NCBI GenBank assembly: GCA_964506465.1
Contig: CAZDLM010000005.1
Coordinates: 27,438-91,437, forward strand
Origin: UBA6109 sp964506465
Lineage (GTDB): Bacteria; Desulfobacterota; Syntrophia; Syntrophales; UBA6109
Direction of reading: 5' to 3'
DNA length: 64,000 nucleotides
In this document: positions 1-6,904 of the stretch, in pieces
Layout: each line of letters opens with the position of its first letter
Position numbering within the stretch: the stretch's first letter is position 1
The notes under the pieces: generated by a model
What the model saw: the letters and a program-made list of their open reading frames with translations, nothing else
What the model was told of the DNA's origin: nothing
Databases searched by the model: none
Made by a program: the position numbers and the translations under genes

Positions 1-1286
1 AAACCGTCGGCAAGAATGGAAATCCCCCGGTCCAGCTGTTCGTCGGTGATGACCAGCGGCATGAGCGTCCGGATGACGTTGCCGGAATTGCCGCAGGACA
101 GGATCACGAGGCCGTGTTCGAAGCAATAGCGGACGAGGGCCTTGGCTTCGTCGGCGGCGGGTTCCTTGCGCTCCCGGTCCTTGACCAATTCCAGCGCCAG
201 CATGGGCCCCCTGCCCCGCACGTCGCCGATGATCCCGAATTCCTTTTGCAGCGACAGGAAACGATCGAGCAATTTCCGTCCCAGCGCCTCGGCGCGTTGC
301 AGCAGTTTTTCTTCCGAAAAGATATCCATAACGGCCAGGCCTGCGCTGCAGGCGACGGGATTGGCGCCGTAAGTACCCCCCAACCCGGAGGCATGAACCG
401 TTTCCATGATGTCTTTTTTCCCCACGACGGCGCTCAGGGGCAGTCCCGCGGCAAGGCTCTTCGCCACGGTGATGAGGTCCGGCTGCACACCCCAGTGCTC
501 GATCGCGAACATCCTGCCCGTCCGCCCCATGCCCGTCTGGATCTCGTCGGCGATGAACAGGACGCCGTTGTCGCGGCAGATCTTGGCGATCCTCGAAAAG
601 TACTCCGGCGGAGGGGTGATGAACCCGCCTTCGCCCTGAATCGGCTCGGCGATGACGGCCGCCGTCGTTTCCGCAGCGGACCCGGTGACGAAAGACTGCT
701 TCAGACAATCGGCGCAGGCGATGTCGCAGGCAGGATAGGAGAGTCCCAGGGGACAGCGATAGCAGTAGGCAAAGGGGATGCGATAGACTTCCGGCGCGAA
801 GGGGCCGAATCCGAATTTGTACGGCTTCACCTTGCTCGTTAGGGTCATGGTCAGGAGCGTCCGCCCGTGGTAGGCGTTGTCGAAGGCGACCACCGCGGGG
901 CGTTTGGTTGCGTAACGGGCGATCTTCACGGCGTTCTCGACTGCTTCCGCTCCGGAGTTGATGAAGAGCGTCATGGAAGGCGAAGGCACGGGCGCTGCGG
1001 CGCAAAGCTTCTCCGCAAGAAGTACGGCCGGCTCATAAGGAAGCACCATGAAGCACGTGTGCGTGAATTTCTCCGCCTGAGCTTTTATGGCCGCAACGAC
1101 TTTGGGATGCGAATGCCCCACATTCATGACACCGATGCCGCCCGAGAAATCGATGTATTCCCTGCCCTCCACATCGCGGATCAGGGCGCCGCGGGCGGAT
1201 TCAACGTAGGCCTGGTTCAGGCTGGCATGTCCAGGCGGAACAAACCGGGACCGGACGGCGGCGATGGATTCATTTGAGATAGCCAT
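1..1286 (-). CDS. gabT: 4-aminobutyrate aminotransferase-like class III aminotransferase (3' end cut by window)
   Basis: PLP-dependent class III (omega) aminotransferase, most like GABA/5-aminovalerate transaminases that convert a terminal amine to a semialdehyde with 2-oxoglutarate as acceptor. About 428 codons are visible from the ATG; the stop lies outside the window. Visible family marks are an N-terminal DFSGGIGVMNVGHSHP stretch, the NSGAEAVENAVKIAR segment that binds PLP phosphate, AFDNAYHGRT, the EPIQGEGGF and DEIQTGMGRTG motifs, and the Schiff-base lysine K276 in TVAKSLAAG. A four-cysteine cluster (YCYRCPLG...CDIACADC) sits mid-protein, as in some anaerobe members. A sigma-54 promoter lies upstream and the sigma-54 activator gene is next, so regulation by that protein is likely. 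The exact amine substrate is not readable from sequence. Confidence 0.9.
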   Translation of the reverse strand, partial: MAISNESIAAVRSRFVPPGHASLNQAYVESARGALIRDVEGREYIDFSGGIGVMNVGHSHPKVVAAIKAQAEKFTHTCFMVLPYEPAVLLAEKLCAAAPVPSPSMTLFINSGAEAVENAVKIARYATKRPAVVAFDNAYHGRTLLTMTLTSKVKPYKFGFGPFAPEVYRIPFAYCYRCPLGLSYPACDIACADCLKQSFVTGSAAETTAAVIAEPIQGEGGFITPPPEYFSRIAKICRDNGVLFIADEIQTGMGRTGRMFAIEHWGVQPDLITVAKSLAAGLPLSAVVGKKDIMETVHASGLGGTYGANPVACSAGLAVMDIFSEEKLLQRAEALGRKLLDRFLSLQKEFGIIGDVRGRGPMLALELVKDRERKEPAADEAKALVRYCFEHGLVILSCGNSGNVIRTLMPLVITDEQLDRGISILADG

Positions 1287-1343
1287 GGATTACTCCAATC
1301 AAGATACTTTGTTGGTTCTGAAGAAACGCGCGCCTTGAGATTT

Positions 1344-1359
1344 TGCAAAAGACAGGCCA
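1344..1359 (-). promoter_or_regulatory. sigma-54 (-24/-12) promoter of the aminotransferase gene
   Basis: Read on the minus strand the site is TGGCCTGTCTTTTGCA, with GG and GC separated by exactly 10 bases, the invariant spacing of RpoN promoters, and a TTGCA -12 element. It ends about 57 bases before the ATG at 1286. The neighbouring gene encodes a sigma-54 activator. The -24 half (TGGCCTG) deviates from TGGCACG at two positions. Confidence 0.7.
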
Positions 1360-1498
1360 TGAAGGCTGTCAGCGGAAGGACAACAGGTTATCCAGTGCAG
1401 ATACAACATGTTGGAGAAGATTTGCGCGAGGTCGCAGCCACCGGCCGCTGATTCACATCCTGGGACTGAGGCGCCGGAAGGGCCCGTTGCGGACGTTT

Positions 1499-3259
1499 TC
1501 AATTGCCGCGGGAAGAAGAACCCGCCCAGGAGAGTCCCAGTTTCTTCATCTTGCGCACTACCGTCGGCTGGCTGATTCCCATGTACCGTGCCATTTCGCG
1601 CGTCGACTTGCAGGCGGTCATGGCTTTCGCGAAGATATCCCGTTCCAGGCCATTCACCTCTTCTCCGAGATTTCGGTTCTTTTCAGCCTTTTGCTGAAAA
1701 ACTGGAGTAGATCCGCCCTCGTATGTCTGCAGATACTTCTCGTCGACGATGTCCGAGTCGCTCATCACGACGGTCCGTTCGATGATATTCTTCAATTCCC
1801 TTACATTGCCCGGGAAGGCGTGCTGAAACAGCAGCCGGAATGCCTCCGGCGAAAAACGTTTCCTCTGACCGTAACGCGAATTGGACTTCTGTAGAAAGTA
1901 GTGGATCAATTCAATGATATCCTCCCTGCGTTCCCGGAGCGGAGGGATGGAGATCGTAAATATGCTCAGGCGGTAATAGAGATCCTCACGAAATTTCTTC
2001 GCTTTGACCAGACTCTCCAGTTCCCGGTTTGTCGCGGCAATGATCATGCAGTCTGTCGTTTTCGCCTTCGTCGCTCCCAGACGCAGAACCTCATGGTCAT
2101 CGAGGTATTTCAGTAGTTTGGCCTGCACGCCGAAAGGCAGCTCGGCGATCTCATCGAGAAAGAGGGCCCCTTCATGGGCCAACTCAATCAACCCTGCCTT
2201 GCCGCGCTCGCTCGCACCGGTGAAGGCCCCCTTTTCATAACCGAACAGCTCCGCTTCGAGCAGGTTTTCTGGGAGGGCCGCGCAATTGATCTGAATCAGC
2301 GGCTTGTCGCTGCGCTGGCTGCTCTTGTGGATGAACCGGGCCAGCAATCCCTTGCCCACTCCCGATTCCCCGAGGAGCAGGATGTTCGACGCATCCATGC
2401 GGGCGACCTTCAGCGCCATCTGGATCGTCTGGTTGAAGCGCTCGTTTTTCGTGATGATGTCGTATTCGTCGCGTCTTCCCAGCATGCTCAATTCGGCCAG
2501 TTCGTCCTTGTATTTTTCCGTCACCCTTCGGTTCTCCTCCAACTGCTCTTTCAGCAGGTTCAGTTGGGTCATGTCCCGCTCGTTCAGGACGACGAGTGAA
2601 ATCTCTCCATATTCGTCAAAAACAGGAGTGGCTGTAACCAGCAGGTATCGCTCCGTATTTTTTACATACTGCGAAATGCTGACCTGCCTCTTCTGTGCGA
2701 TGGCCTCTGCCGTGGCGGAACGATCGATGTATCCGTCGCGGACAAGATCCATGACATTCTTTCCGACGTAATCCTCCGCACGGATTCCGTTCATTTTCTC
2801 AGAACTGGGGTTGATATCGATGATCTTCCCTTTCGGATCGCAGATCCAGATGCCGTCGGATGAAGACTGAAAAATGGCCTTCAACTGTACGTTCTGGAGG
2901 CGGTAGGATTCGAGCTTCCTGGCCGCCGATTCGAACTCCGCCATCCCCTGGAAACAGCAGATGGCCCCCTCGGTACGGCCTTTGTTCTGTATGGTGGCAA
3001 TGTTCAAGACCAGGGAAATGTTTTTCCCGATGATATGATGTCCCAACTGCGGCTCGCCCGTCCCGATGCATTTCATCACTTGGGGTCCCGTCATCGGCAA
3101 TACGTCGCAGATGTAGGCGCCTCTTACCTTGTGGCTCTCAAAGCCCAGCACCTGTTCCGCTTTCCGGTTGAGGAAGACGATGAATCCCTGGCTGTCGGTG
3201 GCGATCATGCCGTTGCTGCTGGACTGGAGCATCTGCTCGTAGGTGATGAGGGTACGCAT
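1499..3259 (-). CDS. PAS-domain sigma-54-dependent transcriptional activator
   Basis: Bacterial enhancer-binding protein of 586 aa. Two PAS domains (about residues 1-105 and 125-235) are followed by a short coiled linker. The AAA+ sigma-54 interaction domain (about 265-495) has Walker A GESGVGKG, the sigma-54 contact loop GAFTGA and Walker B GALFLDEIAEL. A C-terminal Fis-type helix-turn-helix (about 540-575) contains MARYMGISQPTVVRKMKKLG. There is no receiver domain, so the signal is probably a ligand or redox state sensed by PAS. The start at 3259 is chosen for its AGAGGAAGG ribosome site and because the PAS fold begins immediately; an upstream in-frame extension to 3541 has no such support. 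It sits between two genes with sigma-54 promoters and is the likely activator of both. Confidence 0.93.
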   Translation of the reverse strand: MRTLITYEQMLQSSSNGMIATDSQGFIVFLNRKAEQVLGFESHKVRGAYICDVLPMTGPQVMKCIGTGEPQLGHHIIGKNISLVLNIATIQNKGRTEGAICCFQGMAEFESAARKLESYRLQNVQLKAIFQSSSDGIWICDPKGKIIDINPSSEKMNGIRAEDYVGKNVMDLVRDGYIDRSATAEAIAQKRQVSISQYVKNTERYLLVTATPVFDEYGEISLVVLNERDMTQLNLLKEQLEENRRVTEKYKDELAELSMLGRRDEYDIITKNERFNQTIQMALKVARMDASNILLLGESGVGKGLLARFIHKSSQRSDKPLIQINCAALPENLLEAELFGYEKGAFTGASERGKAGLIELAHEGALFLDEIAELPFGVQAKLLKYLDDHEVLRLGATKAKTTDCMIIAATNRELESLVKAKKFREDLYYRLSIFTISIPPLRERREDIIELIHYFLQKSNSRYGQRKRFSPEAFRLLFQHAFPGNVRELKNIIERTVVMSDSDIVDEKYLQTYEGGSTPVFQQKAEKNRNLGEEVNGLERDIFAKAMTACKSTREMARYMGISQPTVVRKMKKLGLSWAGSSSRGN

Positions 3260-3289
3260 GGAGTAACCTTCCTCTGGTATCGGTAAGCG

Positions 3290-3335
3290 ATTCGATAATG
3301 AATCGTTGTGATTCACCCATATTCGATATTGAATC
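3290..3335. promoter_or_regulatory. twin palindromic enhancer sites (candidate UAS) for the sigma-54 activator
   Basis: Two near-identical palindromes, ATTCGATAATGAATC (3290-3304) and ATTCGATATTGAATC (3321-3335), are offset by 31 bp, about three helical turns, so they face the same side of the helix. They lie about 100-145 bp upstream of the -24/-12 promoter at 3436 and 30-75 bp upstream of the activator's own start codon. This is the usual place for enhancer-binding protein sites and would also allow autoregulation. That the neighbouring activator binds them is inference. Confidence 0.65.
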
Positions 3336-3435
3336 AGCATGCAATGGTTTTTTCTCACGAGGATTGGTCGCCGATGGCACAAAGGCGTTCGATTCTTCTG
3401 CTGCATCGCAGGGGCAGGGAAATTCTTTCGCTTCG

Positions 3436-3450
3436 TGGCATGCAACTTGC
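3436..3450 (+). promoter_or_regulatory. sigma-54 (-24/-12) promoter of the AOR gene
   Basis: TGGCATGCAACTTGC has GG-N10-GC spacing and differs from the TGGCACG-N4-TTGC consensus at one position. It lies 90 bases before the AOR start codon at 3540, downstream of the paired palindromes at 3290-3335. Confidence 0.8.
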
Positions 3451-3539
3451 CAAATCCATTTGCAGATGCTTCTGCGCGGGACAGGCAAGACCCCCGGCCA
3501 TGGTATTCCCGGATACGGAAGTGGACTGAAGGAGCTCGC

Positions 3540-5270
3540 ATGAAAGGTTTCTATAACCGTTATCTCCGAATCGACGCAACATCGGGGGAATGCCGGATGG
3601 AAACAATCCCGGACGACATCCTGAAGAAATACCTCGGCGGGAAAGGGCTGTCGGCCTGGCTGCTCTTGAAGCACCAGCCGACGGGCGTCCATCCCCTGTC
3701 TCCGGAGAATGCCTTTGTCGTCGCGACCGGACCGGCCACGGATTCGGGGCTGTTCGGCGCTTCGCGCTTCGGTCTCTACACAAAATCGCCCCTGACGGGA
3801 GTCTATCTGGGAAGCTACAGCGGCGGCAAGGTCCCGGAAAAAATCAGCCGGGCGGGTTACGATGCGATCGTGATCACCGGACGGTGTGAACGGCTCTCCG
3901 TCCTCGAAATATCGCCCGACGGCGCCTCTTTCCGCGACGGGACTGCGCTCCGGGGCATCGACTGCCATGCCGCCGAGAAGGCCCTCTACAGCCGGTACGG
4001 AAGCAAAGCCGGCGTCCTCGTGATCGGACCGGCGGGGGAGAACCTGCTTCCCTTCGCCGGCGTCAACAATGACCTCTGGCGCTGTTCGGGCAGGGCCGGA
4101 GCCGGCGCGGTCCTCGGTTCCAAGAAGATCAAGGCCATTGTCTTCACCGGCGACCGGAAGCGGGAGTCTGCCGATCCCGAGGGCCTCAACCGTTTTGCGA
4201 AGTCCCTGCTGGAATCCAAGAAGGACCATCCCACGACGATCGCCTACAAGACGAAGGGCACGCCCATGATGGTCGATCTCCTGAACAATGCCGGCGCTTT
4301 CCCGACGCGGTACTGGCGGCAGGGCCGGTTCGAGAAGGCCGACCGGATCAACGCGGCCGCCATGTCAAGCCGCATGGACGTGCGTCCCCGTGCCTGCGCC
4401 CGCTGTTTCATGGCCTGCGGGAAGCTCTCCAAAGTAAAAGACGGAAGGCATCAGGGACTGGAGGTCGAGGGGCCCGAATATGAGACGATCTACGCGTTCG
4501 GGGGCCTGTGCATGATCGCCGATATCACGGAAATCGCCTACCTCAACGACCTGTGCGACAAGTTCGGCATCGACACCATCTCGGCGGGAAACCTCGTGGC
4601 CCTGGCGATGGAGGCTTCCGAAACGGGGAAGATCGCCGAGCGTATCCCTTACGGCGATGCGGAAGCGGCGGCAGGACTGATCCGCGCCATGGTCCATCGC
4701 GAGGGCCTCGGAGCGCCGCTGGCCGGAGGCATCCGGGAAGCGGCCAGGGCCTTCGGCATGGAGGATCGCGCCATTCACGTGAAGGGCCTCGAACCCGCCG
4801 GCTACGATCCGCGCCAGTTGAAGGGCATGGGACTCGCCTATGCCACATCCGACCGGGGTGCATGTCATCTTCGGACGACGTTCTACAAACCGGAGCTCTC
4901 GGGGATGATCCCCCCGGCGGAGATCGAAGGCAAGGCGGCGATGCTGATCGATTTTGAAGACCGGGCCACGATCTTCGACACCCTCATCTTTTGCAGGTTC
5001 TTCAGAGATTTCTACCTTTGGGACGAGTTGAGGACCATCGTCAAGGTCACCGTCGGCCTCGATTGGTCCAAGGAGGAACTCCAGAGCTTTGCGGCCGGTG
5101 TGGCGAATCTCGTCCGCTCCTATAACGTCAGAGAGGGCGTGACGGAGGCGGACGATACGCTTCCCCGGCGTTTCTTCACCGAACCCCTTCCCGAGACGGG
5201 CTCCGTCATGAAGCCCGAGGATTTCATGAGGCTGAAACGCGATTACTATCGCCTGCGCGGGTGGAAGTGA
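3540..5270 (+). CDS. aldehyde:ferredoxin oxidoreductase family protein (tungsten/molybdenum pterin enzyme)
   Basis: 576 aa, full length for the AOR family (about 600). These cytoplasmic W- or Mo-bispterin enzymes oxidise aldehydes to acids with ferredoxin, or run in reverse. The N-terminal pterin-binding beta domain (KYLGGKGLSAWLL, GPATDSG, SRFGLYTKSPLTG, SYSGG) and the [4Fe-4S] ligands are visible: C286, C289 and C293 in CARCFMAC plus C485 in LIFCRF, spaced as in Pyrococcus AOR. The DPRQLKGMGL and ATSDRG motifs are also present. The start was chosen for the AAGGAG site just upstream; a longer in-frame extension overlaps the promoter. Next to a semialdehyde-producing aminotransferase, its likely job is oxidising that semialdehyde. 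The metal (W or Mo) cannot be told from sequence. Confidence 0.92.
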   Translation: MKGFYNRYLRIDATSGECRMETIPDDILKKYLGGKGLSAWLLLKHQPTGVHPLSPENAFVVATGPATDSGLFGASRFGLYTKSPLTGVYLGSYSGGKVPEKISRAGYDAIVITGRCERLSVLEISPDGASFRDGTALRGIDCHAAEKALYSRYGSKAGVLVIGPAGENLLPFAGVNNDLWRCSGRAGAGAVLGSKKIKAIVFTGDRKRESADPEGLNRFAKSLLESKKDHPTTIAYKTKGTPMMVDLLNNAGAFPTRYWRQGRFEKADRINAAAMSSRMDVRPRACARCFMACGKLSKVKDGRHQGLEVEGPEYETIYAFGGLCMIADITEIAYLNDLCDKFGIDTISAGNLVALAMEASETGKIAERIPYGDAEAAAGLIRAMVHREGLGAPLAGGIREAARAFGMEDRAIHVKGLEPAGYDPRQLKGMGLAYATSDRGACHLRTTFYKPELSGMIPPAEIEGKAAMLIDFEDRATIFDTLIFCRFFRDFYLWDELRTIVKVTVGLDWSKEELQSFAAGVANLVRSYNVREGVTEADDTLPRRFFTEPLPETGSVMKPEDFMRLKRDYYRLRGWK

Positions 5271-5274
5271 GATT

Positions 5275-5426
5275 AGCAGGCTGTTGAAAAATGCCGGGAT
5301 GCAAGGCTTCTAATGGTTCGACAAGCTCACCATGACAGACTCCGTCGCCTGCCCTGAGCCTGTCGCAGGGTCGAATGGCGAAGGATGAAGAGAACGCAGC
5401 AGACGGGCGTTTTTGAACAGCCTGCT
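5275..5426. repeat. dispersed inverted-repeat element with nested second repeat (copy 1)
   Basis: The ends AGCAGGCTGTTGAAAAA (5275-5291) and TTTTTGAACAGCCTGCT (5410-5426) are inverted repeats matching at 16 of 17 positions. Both ends continue into sequence shared with the element at 27692-27810, in opposite orientation, so this is one family. The middle (about 5314-5378) holds a different palindromic intergenic repeat starting TTCGACAAGCTCACCATGAC, part of which recurs at 42442. No transposase is present. The right end overlaps the stop codon of the outer-membrane protein gene and could act as a bidirectional terminator between the convergent genes. Confidence 0.8.
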
Positions 5427-6897
5427 AGAAGCTGTATTCCAGTTCGGTCAGTACCCGGTCGTTGCGGTACCACCGTCCGTAGTAGCTGTTGTCGGAACCG
5501 TTGAAGAATTCCAAGGCCACCTTCCAGATGAGGCCGTCCCGCACGCGATATTTCGTCCCGAATCTCTGATAGCGGCCGCTCTCGTCCTCTTCGAGTTCGA
5601 AATTCGAGACGTACTCGAAGCTGAAGTCCTCGCTGTATTTGAAATTGGCGCGGGCGTAGAGATCGTTTTTCCCCAGACGCGTCTTGCGCGAACTCTTGGT
5701 ATAGCCCGGCGCATTCTGATTGTTGGTGACGAATTCACCGCCGTACTCGAGGGTGAGATCGATCTGTTCGAGACGCATCTTTTTGGCCAGGTCGTCGACC
5801 GTATAGGTGAAGCCTCCCAGATAGGCGAGGTAATTGTCATCCTTGCCGTCATAACTGTAGTTGTAGAGGGCCTCGCCGTGGAATTCCCATTTTTTGTACG
5901 TCGTGGAAAATCCTGCTGCGTAGTTGGCCACCTTCACGGTTTCCTTGATGCGGACGGTTCTTCCCCCTTGGTTTTCCTCCCGCAATACGAAGAACGGGTT
6001 GGGACCATGATAGAAGGATGCGAAGAGGTCCCAGCCGTGATAGGTCCCCTTGCCGCGGGCGAAATACCCCGTGTTGTTGAGGTTCACTTGCGCCCGGTCT
6101 TCGATAACCTCGTTGCTGGAGGTATCCCCGAAGAAGTCGAAATCCTGTGAATCGCCTGCTCTCTTGCTCCCCATCCAACGGGAACTATCGCTCGGCTGCT
6201 TGGACGTCTGGAATACGGGCAGGACGGCGGCGGTGACGGTGAACGAGTCCTTGACGAAATAGTCCACGCGCGCCTGCCAGATTCCCAGATCCTTCTGATC
6301 CAGCGGATCATTTCCGTCCTTGGGCTTCAGACGGTCCACGGGTGAATAGAGGGTCGACAGTCCGTTGGAGAAGATCTTCTTGCCGAGCGTCACATTGTAG
6401 TCCGGCTGGTTCAGCGTCAGGTACAGTTCATTGATTTCCAGATGCCGGCGGCGGCGGTCGCTGTCCTGAAAGGTGTCGTTGACGCCGGCATAAGTATTCT
6501 CCTGAGTGCCGTGTTCGATCCAGCCGGAGACGTCCGCTCGCCACGTCTTTCCACCAACCCAGTCCGAAAACTTCAGCAGCGCTTCTCCCGCGGCATGGCT
6601 GAGGTCTGCGCCGTCCCGTTCCTGCGCGGCCTGCCAGTAGTACATGCCCCGTAGGCGGACGCTGCCCGCCAGATGCTTGGCAGCCTGGGAAGCGAGGTCA
6701 TCCTTCTTTTCCGGTTTATCGGCGGCGGCCGTTTCGAGATCCTTGAAAAGATCCGGACCTTTTTGCTGCGGTGCCGTCTCCTTGTCCAATTCTTTGAGCA
6801 GGTCCACCTGCGCCTCGGCAAAACAGGGCAGCGCCCCGGCAACGAAGAGAATTCCCATTCCCCATGCGACGAGATGCCGTTTCCATCCTCTATTCAT
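5425..6897 (-). CDS. outer-membrane beta-barrel protein (porin-like, last gene of the RND export operon)
   Basis: 490 aa. An N-terminal signal peptide (hydrophobic segment about residues 8-27, cleavage after CFAEA) is followed by a charged, Lys/Asp-rich linker to about residue 75. The rest is alternating amphipathic strands rich in Tyr, Trp and Phe, ending in Phe (LTELEYSF), the usual C-terminal outer-membrane insertion signal. The stop is shared with the repeat element at 5275-5426. It lies 7 bases downstream of the RND gene and is probably co-transcribed with it and the LolA-like gene. The likely role is the outer-membrane end of the same export or lipid-trafficking route; the substrate is unknown. 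It lacks the coiled-coil architecture of TolC. Confidence 0.75.
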   Translation of the reverse strand: MNRGWKRHLVAWGMGILFVAGALPCFAEAQVDLLKELDKETAPQQKGPDLFKDLETAAADKPEKKDDLASQAAKHLAGSVRLRGMYYWQAAQERDGADLSHAAGEALLKFSDWVGGKTWRADVSGWIEHGTQENTYAGVNDTFQDSDRRRRHLEINELYLTLNQPDYNVTLGKKIFSNGLSTLYSPVDRLKPKDGNDPLDQKDLGIWQARVDYFVKDSFTVTAAVLPVFQTSKQPSDSSRWMGSKRAGDSQDFDFFGDTSSNEVIEDRAQVNLNNTGYFARGKGTYHGWDLFASFYHGPNPFFVLREENQGGRTVRIKETVKVANYAAGFSTTYKKWEFHGEALYNYSYDGKDDNYLAYLGGFTYTVDDLAKKMRLEQIDLTLEYGGEFVTNNQNAPGYTKSSRKTRLGKNDLYARANFKYSEDFSFEYVSNFELEEDESGRYQRFGTKYRVRDGLIWKVALEFFNGSDNSYYGRWYRNDRVLTELEYSF

Positions 6898-6904
6898 ATT
6901 CCCC

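Noticed and set aside
5275..5426. Complete insertion sequence
   Set aside because: Inverted repeats are present but there is no transposase frame; it is a short non-autonomous repeat at most.
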